Origin: Malaya genurostris
Taxonomy: Eukaryota; Arthropoda; Insecta; Diptera; Culicidae
Length of the DNA: 64,000 nt
Assembly (NCBI RefSeq): GCF_030247185.1
Contig: NC_080572.1
Location: 297,524,314-297,588,313, forward strand
Direction: 5' to 3'
Positions 21,242 to 31,112 of this stretch are shown piece by piece; position 1 is the stretch's first letter; each line of letters opens with the position of its first letter. Under the pieces are notes generated by a model, which worked only from the letters and a program-made list of their open reading frames with translations, searched no databases and had not been told where the DNA came from. The translations under genes and the position numbers were made by a program.

Positions 21242-23540
21242 TTTTTGACGACAATAAATCATCAGTATGTTAATAAAGCCATTTTAGGCGGATTTTTCAT
21301 GTTATGCGATTTTCCCAAATTGTGTTTTAATGTAGATTTTAGAAGTTATCCTGTTTTAATTATGCATATTACTGAGGTTTACTGTACTAATGTAGAGATA
21401 AATTTGATTTTTTGAACCTTCAAAGCACACACTTTTTTGTTTTTTGACCATTGACCATAAACTTGTTATGTCTGGAAAAATCAAAATTTCGAAATTCTGT
21501 TCCTCACAAACGCCGTATAAGTCTGATAATGGACTTCGTCTTAAAACTTTCATAATGAATCATATCCAGAATACCCAATTCAAGAAGTAAAATCTGCGCA
21601 AAGTTATGTCATCTGACATAACTACATCAAGGTAAGTTCGACAGCCGATCACGTACGTGTCGAATTTCGCAACCAATTGTGTAGTAGTCAGTAGCGACCG
21701 AATGTCTCGAAATAATCATCAACACAATCACATCAATCGACATTCTCTTGATATGCCTGCGCAACGCCTGCTTCGTTAAATTGAAATTACCGACAATCAC
21801 AACGCAACGGCCTTCCGAAAGGGAAAGAGAAATCTTTCCTTCGGTCACTTCCTAACCGCTTCGTACCCAATCCTAGTCCTTCGGTGTTGAAAACCGACTG
21901 ATAGGAAATTTTAAACAGTAGGGTGGGTGTTCTTTTTTAGAAATTTGGCTAAACATTACTCATCGCAAGTTGACTTTATGGTCGAACGAGAATTAAAAAC
22001 TCGTGATTGACAAACAGCCGGAAATCTATTAGCATTTGCGTTTCTGCAAATATTCGTGATCGATCGAATAGCAAATTCCAACCGAATCATTTATTAAAAA
22101 TAACTTAGGTTCACGCACGATTTACGCTTCCGGGGTCGTCTACGTCCGATCGCAACCAAATCAATTTTGCATATTTTTAACTCATTTTGCACTTAAGGTT
22201 TGAACTGATTACTTAACCAACCACCCAGTAAGGACATATAATTTCAACGAAAAGCAACCGAAACTTGTCACCACGGATGTCATAAGTAGTAAAAACGATG
22301 AGATACAAAATGAGATACGGCCACCGTTTTCGAATTAAGGGCGTTTCGCTAGGCCACGGCTATTAAGGGGAAAGGCCCACAAATTAAACCACTTAATGCC
22401 GCGGGTACTTTACTGACGAAATAATTTTTCCAAGTTCCAAGCAAATCAACCAAAAGTGAGAGTTTGGTTCGGCCACGGATGTAGTTTTTTTTTCGTGTTG
22501 GAAAGAGGAAAAAAACTTGTATCGGAACTAGGCTAGTCATCAAGATGTAGTTAATTTATGTTAATTTCTGTTATATTTAATTGCTATGACCAGTACTTGA
22601 AATGATTAATAATTGTAAGGAAATTCAATTATTAAATTTTGACTCCACTCAATAGCAAATTGATAGTAATAACACACACTATTTAATAGAAACAACATAA
22701 GCGTGGTGCGGCATTAGCATTTTTCCCACGCATTTTTCTATGCCACGGCGGAAAGCGTGACCTATGCTGAACGTTTCCGACGGATTAATGAACTAGTAGC
22801 TTTCAAATGCAAAGAAGAAAAAAAAACCTCCACATGACATTGCTCCAGAAATGAAAGCTCCCAATGAACGAGCGAGCTTTATCTTGGCACTCACTCTCCG
22901 AGAGAGAGCAAAAAAATGAGTAACGTTTGGTCTCAAGCTCAAATGTATGCCGGGTTGCCAAATCTGCATGTATTTTTTTGAAAACTTTTCATATCGTTCA
23001 TTTCTTTTATTAAATTATTTTTTTTAATTGGTTCCGATGTTTTTAAAAAAACTGTAATCTGTATTTACAGAATACTGGTAACATATTTCATCGTACAATC
23101 CTGTTAAATACAGAATAATCTGTATGGGTGGTAACCCAGCGCGCTTGTTCTAAGTTTCCGAATCAAAAAGTAACTAGATATCAACTAACTTTAAGTCAAA
23201 GATTACTTTTTAACTAGTATTTTGGATACATATCGTATTTCGCTGTGGTAGCCAATCGAGACATTCCTGACGCGTATGCTGCGGTTGTTTACAATGGGAT
23301 AAACGGCACGTCTCAGAATTCTTTGGCGAAACGTGATAGTTGATGATTTCTATTAGTTGATCGTCATCTAACTATCTTGTTTTTTTTTGCTAGCTTACGA
23401 ATCACTGGGTACAGCTCAGCGAACTGCATTTCTGAATAATATTATAACAGTGGGACATTTTGAATTATTGCACGTACACAGAAGCTGAAAATCGGTATTT
23501 AATGAAATGGCTCTCAAACCTTTAAAACATGGTTTCTGAA
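21242..23540. other. No gene recognised
   Basis: AT-rich with scattered GC-richer patches (21630-21900, 22080-22400). No open frame above 73 codons, no RNA gene and no repeat ends found. Confidence 0.4.
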
Positions 23541-23544
23541 AACT

Positions 23545-23800
23545 TTTTAGACGTGAATACGTCTTACTTTACTATGCGGCGCCTTTTCAAAATTTACCCT
23601 TTTTTGCAAGATGTGATCGAAAATATGATCAGATAATTAGGATAAAATTTTCATTTGTATGACATAACTCCAAAATAAACAAAATTGAAGTTTTTTTGAA
23701 TTTGAAGTATGGAATCAACGAGTACCAAAGAGGAAAACTCATGGCTCGTGGTTGTTTTTGTCGCCCCCGTTTTGACGACGATGGTGTTAAATTACACCTT
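23545..23800 (+). repeat. Family B repeat copy
   Basis: ACGTGAATACGTCTTACTTT, then ACTATGCGGCGCCTTTTC, AAAATTTACCC, ATATGATCAG, and ends near GTATGGAATCAACGAGTACC. No coding content. Confidence 0.7.
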
Positions 23801-23932
23801 ATTTCTGCCTTACATGTTCACAAAGGGAAGTCAAAATATTCAGTTCAGTGAATCGTGTGCAGTGCTTTGCTTTCATTAAAAATGCATTATGTGTATTGAA
23901 TGCATTTTGCTTACTTCAGAATAAGCAAGTGA

Positions 23933-24148
23933 TTAGAGGTATTTATTCGTATTCACGTCAATCCGGTTATGTTTCTGACATTGCCCATGCACCTTTTTCC
24001 TTTATTCATGCATACATATACCATTAAATCCAAAGTCTAACCGGACTTTGGATTTAATGGTATATGTATGCATGAATAAAGGACAAAGGTGCATGGGCAA
24101 TGTCAGAAACATAACCGGATTGACGTGAATACGAATAAATACCTCTAA
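23933..24148. repeat. Near-perfect 216-bp palindrome built from module D
   Basis: Two arms of 105 bp (23933-24037 and 24044-24148) are reverse complements, with a 6-nt spacer TAACCG and a single mismatch (CACCTTTTTCC against CACCTTTGTCC). Each arm starts TTAGAGGTATTTATTCGTAT, then TCACGTCAATCCGGTTATG, TTTCTGACATTGCCC (module D), and ends in CCATTAAATCCAAAGTC next to the spacer. The near identity implies a very recent event or an assembly or library artefact. Confidence 0.97.
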
Positions 24149-24284
24149 CTAACTCTAACTAACTCTAAATACTAACTTTTGCCCTGTAACTTGTTCAAAG
24201 TCCAGCTTTGCTCACGTTTCGTCGTCCATCGGTATGCATTCTGGGAACCCGATTACCTCTATATAACACTTCCGATCTCTTTTT

Positions 24285-24520
24285 TGTCGTGAATACGACT
24301 TACTTTACTACGGGACTCCTTTTCAAAATTAGCCATATGGAAGAATGGGCAGAACTTACTCGTGAATATCTCGACTTGTATTGAAGGCAGCAACATAATT
24401 CTTTCACTATTTCATCAAAAATATGATCAGGAATTTAGGATAATATTTTGAACAGTGTGAAATAACCACAAACAACTCAAAAATTAAGTTTTCTCAAAAT
24501 TTGAAAACAGCGCTGAAAAC
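24285..24520 (+). repeat. Family B repeat copy
   Basis: GTCGTGAATACGACTTACTT, TACTACGGGACTCC, 'GAATGGGCAGAACTTACTCG', 'GCAACATAATTCTTTCAC', and ends in the CTCAAAAATTAAGTTTTCTC block. This copy is among the least decayed in the window. Confidence 0.8.
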
Positions 24521-24902
24521 TCTTTACTTTCGCTTAGGTAGTCGAAAATCGATTATTTCTTCTTGTGCGTTGGATGGAAGCAGACGTCGGGGCGAGAAGA
24601 CACATTCAAACAGCGGCATCGGAGAGCGCACCTTCTGCGTGGTTAAAACCTCAAACGCTCAGGCCGTAGTTCTCATTTGCCTTCCGGTCGTCAAGGCGAG
24701 AAGACGCATTAAAACAGATCCGCATCATTTGGCACTGCGAGCGGATGTGTTGCGGTTTGTACGCAAAGCTAGTTTCAACTCAAACAAGAGCGATTGCCTC
24801 ATGCAAAAGAGCTGCTGGTCGTTTGCTTTGGAGAGAAAGAAAGCGAAAAGTGGACAACATTATATAAAATCAGCCATTCTAATGGCTCTAAATGTTATCT
24901 AA
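24501..24902 (+). CDS. 133-codon open frame of unknown origin, overlapping family A
   Basis: The frame is rich in Arg, Lys and Ser (pieces RRGEKTHSNSGIGERTF and LICLPVVKARRRIKTD) and ends in SAILMALNVI, which is simply the family A stem region translated. Its 5' end overlaps a family B repeat and its 3' third is family A repeat, so at most the middle (24560-24770, GC-richer) is specific. No domain, signal peptide or membrane segment was recognised. It is probably not a gene. Confidence 0.12.
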   Translation: MKTALKTLYFRLGSRKSIISSCALDGSRRRGEKTHSNSGIGERTFCVVKTSNAQAVVLICLPVVKARRRIKTDPHHLALRADVLRFVRKASFNSNKSDCLMQKSCWSFALERKKAKSGQHYIKSAILMALNVI

Positions 24903-25115
24903 AGAACTATTAAGATTACTTCTTTGTAAATCTAAGGTACAAATCATCAGTTTAGTGAAAATCTAAAATAATTGGTTAGCTTCGTGCACTGCTGTGCTAA
25001 AATCGTTCTTGAAAAATGTTCCGAACTGTGCTAAATATCGTAAAGAATTCCACAATTTGGTCCTTCTAATAGGTAGAAATGAATCCTGTACAGCATCTTG
25101 ATAGATTCTTTAAAT
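24770..25115 (+). repeat. Family A repeat, partial copy with stem AGCCATTctAATGGCT
   Basis: AACTCAAACAAGAGCGATTG, CTGGTCGTTTGC, a TATATAAAAT word (24861), the stem at 24872-24887, then AAAGAACTATTAAGATTACT, 'CATCAGTTTAGTG', and ends near GTACAGCATCTTGATAG. Homologous modules lie at 35.3-35.9, 36.5-37.1 and 40.8-43.0 kb. Confidence 0.75.
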
Positions 25116-25214
25116 GAAATATGCAAATCCGAAATGATCCAATCGACGTCAAAAGTTTCACAATTCACACAATCGATCAGTTATCAGTTTGAATTCAAAA
25201 GTATAAAGAAATCG

Positions 25215-25268
25215 TGTCAGTTTTATTCGTGTTCACGACATCCAGTTATGTCTCTGACATTACACTTT
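25215..25268 (+). repeat. Module D end sequence
   Basis: TTTTATTCGTGTTCACGACA, then TCCAGTTATGTCTCTGACAT and TACAC. It is isolated, with no partner end recognised. Confidence 0.6.
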
Positions 25269-25719
25269 TTATACTTTTTGGTCAGTTAGTTCCATTTCAG
25301 TGTCCGGTATGATTGCTTGCAGGCTCACAAGTGAAGCTTTCAGACGCTGTTTTTGCTGAATGAGTGTTTGATGGCAATATCATTATCCGAAAATACTGCG
25401 TTTGTTTCATTTGTACCTGATTCCATCTAAGGCAATCATTCTGTTCAATTGCAATGTTGGAACACGAAGCAAAGGCTTGATATAACATTCCTTCTGAGGA
25501 AATTGGCCATCTGTTTCAACATACTTCACTGCCCAGAGCTTTTCGCGTGGGTGTCCCGAATTAAAATAAAAAAAAATGAGACTAATATCATTATTATTAT
25601 TAATATAATTTATTTTACCCCGGCTTTAACCTTTTGCTCGTTCACCGGGGGGGAGACTAATATCAGTTCATTCCAATATTGTGTGTTGTTTCATTTTTTC
25701 ACTAAATGAACCGTTCATT

Positions 25720-26115
25720 TTACCTTTCTGATATAGAAAGGATTTCAATCAGGTTTGTGGAAATTACAAAATGTCTGTGTGTGTAAAGAGCAATGGTATA
25801 ACTTGTCATTTCAGCTACAGCCAAGGCGATATTCTCAGTAAAAATAACGTTTTAACATAGCTTGAAATACTGCTTTCAACAAATGTTCATTTGTACTGCA
25901 ATATCAGTAGAATGAAAATATTCGGTAATTCGGCGGTTCAAAACTCGTCAAAAGAGGCAAGAATTACCGAACGAAATTAAGTGTGTACCTCGTCGCCCTA
26001 ACAGCAATATTTCACACTTCGACTTTTCCGAGGTGACTAAATTGATTTTCACATACTTTTAGAGACAAAAGAAAGGACTTTTAACCGATGTTTATAGTAC
26101 CGATATGGAAATCGT
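25720..26115 (+). repeat. Family C repeat, decayed copy
   Basis: TTTACCTTTCTGATATAGAA, then a deletion to GGAAATTACAAAATGTCTG and TGTGTGTAAAG; later 'TTTCCGAGGTGACTAAATTG' and ATTTTCACATACTTTTAGAG, matching the monomer. No clear 3' end. Confidence 0.55.
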
Positions 26116-26279
26116 TTCTTTTTCCATTTAGTAATATGACAATGCATTTCCCTTGTCTTCCCAGCAATTTCCAGAATGATCCGGGTAATTCGCATAAGTG
26201 CTTTTTAACGGATTTGTTACTTATCCGGTATCCAATATATCAACAAAAATACATTTAAACTTGTTTTCAACAACTTGAA

Positions 26280-26830
26280 TTACGTTGACTCAGACAACTT
26301 TGAGAACATTTTTCGAGCAGCAAAAAATGCGTGTTCATCATAACTTGCGATCGGTAAATTACCTTACTATCGGTCTTTATTTTTTTATCTATAGAGTTAT
26401 CATAAAGGACGAAAAACGAACCATAGTTTTATTTTCACGCTTTGTCCTTAGGTCAAATGCTTCAAAAATGGTTGAAATCTATTAAGAAGCTCTATTACCG
26501 ACTGCCAGAAATATTTTATCACAAAAAACGAGACCTACATCATGCAAGAAGATAATGATCTCTAACGCCGACTCTGTACTGAATGGAAAACGGGATAACT
26601 GCATTGTGACACTTGATTGGACTTTGTAATCACCTGATGCAAATTCTATCAAAAACGTCTGGGCCTACATCAAACCGAAAGTCCGTTGAAATCTTTTTTA
26701 CACTGAAGCAGCTCTTTCAATTAAATTCTGCACATTTGGAGGGCACATCCCCTCGAATACACCGAAAATTTAGTGGAAGGTATGCCCCGGAGATACCAAG
26801 CATTAATTGATGCTGGTTATATTTAATATG
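26280..26830 (+). pseudogene. Tc1-like (DDE) transposase relic
   Basis: Across frameshifts the plus strand reads MQEDND (second catalytic aspartate block), then TLDW and SPDANSIKNVWAYIKPKV (third block; the glutamate of PIENLW is replaced by lysine). It closes with WRAHPLEYTENLVEGMPRRY, then QALIDAGYI and TAA at 26827, the normal C-terminus of Tc1/Tc3-type transposases (PERCQKLIDSMPRR in relatives). Upstream pieces are too decayed to place. No terminal inverted repeats were identified. Inactive. Confidence 0.75.
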
Positions 26831-26924
26831 GTATATAATGCATTGATAAGTCCAAAACTATTATTAAACAAACAATTTCAAAACTATGCTGGACACGCTC
26901 TTAACTAACAGAGTGTACACATGA

Positions 26925-27130
26925 TTATATCTCCGGAACAAGAAGTGTCACTCAATTGTAAGTTGAACTTGATAGTAGATTAAAACGTACCTTAGGCTGT
27001 CTAATTCGATTCAACCATCTCCGAGAAAATTGGGTGGATAGTTAAAAATTAGGTGAGTCGGATTTGTCATTTATACGTTTATATCTCCGAAGCCGAAAGT
27101 GTAGGTTGTATGCCCTTTAAACATGATCAA
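26925..27130 (-). repeat. Family C monomer fragments
   Basis: ATATCTCCGGAACAAGAAGT, later 'CGATTCAACCATCTCCGAG', AAAATTGGGTGG and TATATCTCCGAAGCCGAAAG: two reversed monomer remnants. Confidence 0.45.
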
Positions 27131-27134
27131 TTTG

Positions 27135-27400
27135 ATTTGATAAGAGTTCCGAGTTCAAATTTAAGCTGCAAAGTCAGTCCAAAAATCCATTCAAGAAACC
27201 AGTTCCAAAAATCTAGTTCCAGAATCTAGAATTAAGATTGAATTCCAATTTTAACTCTTGAAACTGCATTCTGAACCTAAATTGTAAACCTTAAGATAAG
27301 TTCAGAATTCAGGTAGACCATAATCCAGGTTCTGATTTCCAAAAACCTCTGATTGTAAAAATTCAATTCTAGAATTCAGTTCCAGAATCCATTCCATAAG
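27135..27400. repeat. Degenerate TTCAGAATTC-type minisatellite
   Basis: Words such as CCAGTTCCAAAAATC, AGAATTCAGTTCCAGAATCC and CTGAACCTAAATTG recur. It is the third array of this type in the window and has no module D neighbour. Confidence 0.55.
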
Positions 27401-28060
27401 ATAAGGCTTTATATCACGCAGGTCTGATTTTGCTGCTGCTCGAGTAAGACTATCTTAAAACAGTCGCCCGAGTGCAAAAACAGGCAAGCAAGTGTGGTGA
27501 TTTTATCTCATTGTTTCAAAAATTTGGACTTAAGGTTATTTAAAGATGGGATTATATTATTCTCGATGAACATTAGACTGAGTTATAAGAGAATTGCTAA
27601 GAATATCATAATAAACGGAAATGGAAGTAAACAAAGAGATTCTGTCATTTACAGTTAGAACTTAATCTAATGTTCATCGAGAAATACTGTAAGTCCATCT
27701 TCAAATCACCTAGTGAGAAGCGTTTAAAATTACGGTAATTCTTATTTTATAAGTACAGTGTTTTCTGCAATCCCATCGCTCATCGGCGAATCAACATTAA
27801 TAGTGAATTGCAATGCAGTGAACATCTACACAAATGAACACATATTTGGCGCCCAAGTGCACACATGTTAAATGTAGCAAATCCATTAACAAATTATCGA
27901 GTTCAAGCGCTTCAATTTAGGTCCAAAAAATCTATTGCCGAAAATTCTGAATTGGCCTGCTAGTTCCCGTAAAATCAAAAGCTGATTAGTATTCAATATA
28001 CTCAAGCGAACAAGTTTTCCAGCAAACGTCATCCACTCACTAGACAAGCTATCTGCTTCG

Positions 28061-30136
28061 TTGGCGGCTGCTACTAAATTAAATTCGAGGTGTAGACCAC
28101 CGATCAAAACCGTCAGCCGTGCACGAAAAATCAAGAGGATGATTGGTTGTCAAATTATATCAATCCATCAACAAATAACTGAGTTACTATCGTTCAAAAT
28201 TATGCGGCTATTTTTTAAACCTTTAATTGACACCCGGCTCCGTATAGCGAAAAGTAAGGTATATTTGATACCAAAGATTAGTTTGGCAAAGAACGGAAAT
28301 TTTCTGTCGCATTTGAATTGTTTTACAGCCAAACGATGTTATGCCAACTATTTGCGAAGTGTGCAGAGGAAATTAAAATCTAACCCTAAGTCGTTCTGGA
28401 AGCACGTTAATGAGCAAAGGAAAGAGCCAGATCTTCCTTCGTCTATGTACTACAACGATCAACCGACTTCTAGCTTGCAAGAAATCTGCGACATGTTTAT
28501 GAAGAAATTCTCTGGGGTTTTTTCTAGAGATTTTTTATCAACGGATCAAATCTCCCAGGCAGCACGGAACGTTCCTGTTTTGAGTCAATCGTTGAATTTC
28601 ATCAATGTTGATATTAGCTCTGTCCAAAAGGCTATCGTTAAAATGAAGTCTTCATATTCTCCTGGACCCGATGGCATCCCCGCTGTCGTCTTGAAGAAAT
28701 GTTCCAGCGGTATTGCAACACCCTTATGTCAACTGTTTCAACAGTCACTCACGACTGGAGTATTTCCTGTTGTTTGGAAATCTTCTTATATGTTCCCAGT
28801 GCACAAAAAAGGAGACAGGAAGAATATCGACAACTATCGCGGCATTACCTTACTTAGTGCAATTCCTAAGCTGTTCGAACTGGTTGTTCTGGAACCCATT
28901 TTCAATCACTGCAAGCAGTATATCGTAGAAACTCAGCACGGATTCATGCCGAAACGCTCAACTGCTACTAATCTATTAAGCTTTACGACGTTTATAACAG
29001 ATGCTATGTCAAACGGTTTTCAAACAGATGTTTTATATACGGACCTCTCCGCTGCTTTTGACAAAATAAATCACGCTATTACTATCGCCAAACTGGACCG
29101 ACTTGGTTTCGGTTCCTGTATTCTTCAGTGGACTGAATCGTACCTCTGCAATCGACGGTTGGCGGTTAAGATCGGTGATAATCTATCTAATGATTTTTTT
29201 GCTTTTTCTGGCATTCCACAAGGCAGTCATCTCGGACCACTGATTTTCCTCCTGTACTTCAATGACGTGAACTTTTTACTGAGTGTCCCACGATTATCAT
29301 TTGCCGACGACCTTAAGTTATTCAAAATTATTAAGACAACTGAGGATGCCATTTCTCTCCAGAGTCAACTAGAAATTTTTTCGGAGTGGTGCGAGATTAA
29401 TCGAATGACATTAAATATCAGTAAATGCTCGATCATCACGTTCACACGGAAAAGAACACCTATACGTTTCGACTATTGTCTCCGAGGATCTACGATAGAT
29501 AGAGTCACATGTGCCAAGGATCTTGGGGTTTTTCTTGACGAACAACTGAACTACAAGCAACATATCTCGTACATTGTTGCAAAAGCTTCACGTTGCCTGG
29601 GATTTGTAATGAGAACTGCTAAGCACTTCACAGATATCTACTGTTTGAAGTCTCTCTACTGCTCGCTTGTACGTTCAACGCTCGAATACTGTTCGGCGGT
29701 ATGGAACCCGCTTTACCATAATGGGAATATCAGAATCGAATCAATACAGCGCAGATTTGTTCGTTTCGCTCTTCGCCAGTTACCATGGAATAATCCTCAT
29801 CAGTTGCCGAGTTATGAAAGCCGCGGACTGCTTATCGGACTCGATACACTGAAGGTGCGACGTGATCTGTCCCGTGCATTGCTAATCGCCGATGTTTTGT
29901 TGAACAATGTCGATTGTTCAGCACTTCTTTGTCAAATAAACATAAAAGTTCGCGCACGAGCTCTTCGCAACAACAACCTCCTCAGAATGCCTTTACGCCG
30001 CACTAATTATGGAATCAATGGCGCCATCATTGGATTGCAACGTTCTTTCAATGCTGTTTCGACGGGTTTCGATTTCCATGTCCCGCGCAGTCGAATTAAA
30101 ACTAGTTTTTTAAATATACTTAGAAATAATCATTAG
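28061..30136 (+). CDS. Non-LTR retrotransposon reverse transcriptase, 5'-truncated ORF2 (jockey/CR1-like)
   Basis: This 691-codon uninterrupted frame encodes the RNA-dependent DNA polymerase that copies the element by target-primed reverse transcription. About the first 50 residues look unrelated; element homology begins near residue 95 (YLRSVQRKLKSNPKSFWKHV). Motifs in order: YSPGPDGIPAVVLKK (about 205), YRGITLLSAIPKLFE (265), QHGFMPKRSTATNL (295), YTDLSAAFDKINH (330, first Asp), GIPQGSHLGPLIF (388), SFADDLKLF (catalytic FADD, about 417), SKCSIITFTR, AKDLGVFLD, and a C-terminal domain ending FLNILRNNH. The apurinic endonuclease and ORF1 are absent, so it is a 5'-truncated copy that could not move alone. 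The open frame implies a fairly young insertion. The clade within the jockey superfamily is uncertain. Confidence 0.93.
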   Translation: MAAATKLNSRCRPPIKTVSRARKIKRMIGCQIISIHQQITELLSFKIMRLFFKPLIDTRLRIAKSKVYLIPKISLAKNGNFLSHLNCFTAKRCYANYLRSVQRKLKSNPKSFWKHVNEQRKEPDLPSSMYYNDQPTSSLQEICDMFMKKFSGVFSRDFLSTDQISQAARNVPVLSQSLNFINVDISSVQKAIVKMKSSYSPGPDGIPAVVLKKCSSGIATPLCQLFQQSLTTGVFPVVWKSSYMFPVHKKGDRKNIDNYRGITLLSAIPKLFELVVLEPIFNHCKQYIVETQHGFMPKRSTATNLLSFTTFITDAMSNGFQTDVLYTDLSAAFDKINHAITIAKLDRLGFGSCILQWTESYLCNRRLAVKIGDNLSNDFFAFSGIPQGSHLGPLIFLLYFNDVNFLLSVPRLSFADDLKLFKIIKTTEDAISLQSQLEIFSEWCEINRMTLNISKCSIITFTRKRTPIRFDYCLRGSTIDRVTCAKDLGVFLDEQLNYKQHISYIVAKASRCLGFVMRTAKHFTDIYCLKSLYCSLVRSTLEYCSAVWNPLYHNGNIRIESIQRRFVRFALRQLPWNNPHQLPSYESRGLLIGLDTLKVRRDLSRALLIADVLLNNVDCSALLCQINIKVRARALRNNNLLRMPLRRTNYGINGAIIGLQRSFNAVSTGFDFHVPRSRIKTSFLNILRNNH

Positions 30137-30212
30137 GACCATATTTTGTCTGTTGATTATGTATATTAGTAAATAAATTAGTAAATTAGTAAATAAATTA
30201 GTAAATTAGTAC
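30137..30212 (+). repeat. LINE 3' tail of TTAGTAAA/TAAA units
   Basis: After the TAG stop come 'TTTTGTCTGTTGATTATG' and then repeated TTAGTAAATAAA / TTAGTAAA units (about 30165-30212). Short tandem tails rather than poly(A) are typical of CR1- and I-like LINEs. The relic at 4.5-5.25 kb ends in the same way. Confidence 0.8.
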
Positions 30213-31108
30213 ATTTCAGACTCAGACTGTATTTTGCATTTCGGTTAGAACTGTAATTTTGGACCGCGACTTGTTTTTTTCATTCAAAAAGGTTATTTTG
30301 ATTTGCAACTAAGGAGGGTCTGAATGATGAAAAAAAATCTTTTTTGAGATTTTTTTCAGAATTATCGTGCAACAAAATAAATTCAAATGTTTTGCATGAT
30401 AATAAGCATCATTCGAATAACATTTTGTAATTTTTTCGTGAGAAAATATTGAGTAATAAGCCGGTGAAGAGGTACTTTTGAGAACGCTTCTTGTAAATCA
30501 TGATTTTCGGTATCCACTGTATCTCAGCGCAGACTAAGCAGAAGTGAACAAATCAAAGCAACATAGATAGAGTGAAAGTTTTTCTAGACCCCAAGTTTTT
30601 TTAAATTTGTAAAACCACCCCAAAGTAACAAACAACGAAAAGGAAAACGTTGGGGTCTGATTTTTATATGTTTAAAGTGCGTCTAAAATTTGAAAAAAAA
30701 ATGGTTCAGTAAGTTTTTGAATGACGATGGACACGGACTTTCGAAACTTGCTTTCGAGAAAATCGCGTTTAACGTTTTTTGTCTATAAAATCAATGTAAA
30801 CAATTTATTGTTCAAGGAAACCCGTAGGGTCTATCATTTTCAAAAATCATATTTTTTCTTTTATAATTTGTTGTAATGAAACATTTCAAGAAGGTATTGT
30901 CAAGTTTTTAAGTCGATTGAGGAAGAAATCTTGGGCCTGTGTACGCAGCTCTTATTTCTTCGTAGTATGAGATCGGCAAGTTAAAAGGCCCATAACTTGC
31001 TGAGTTTTGTTCCGATAGACTTGAAAATTTCTCAGAATATTCTTGTGATGTTCTACTATGAGAAAGCATAAAGGAAATAATAAATGATTTTTCGAAAGTG
31101 TTATACCC
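30213..31108. other. No gene recognised; repeat-like AT-rich DNA
   Basis: Contains 'CAGACTAAGCAGAAGTGAAC', AAATCAAAGCAAC and GTTGGGGTCTG, phrases I associate with dispersed mosquito repeats, but no ends or coding potential were found. Confidence 0.35.
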
Positions 31109-31112
31109 TTAA

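Noticed and set aside
24501..24902. Novel basic protein gene
   Set aside because: It starts in a family B repeat and ends in a family A repeat; only the middle 200 bp is unexplained. Listed at very low confidence only.
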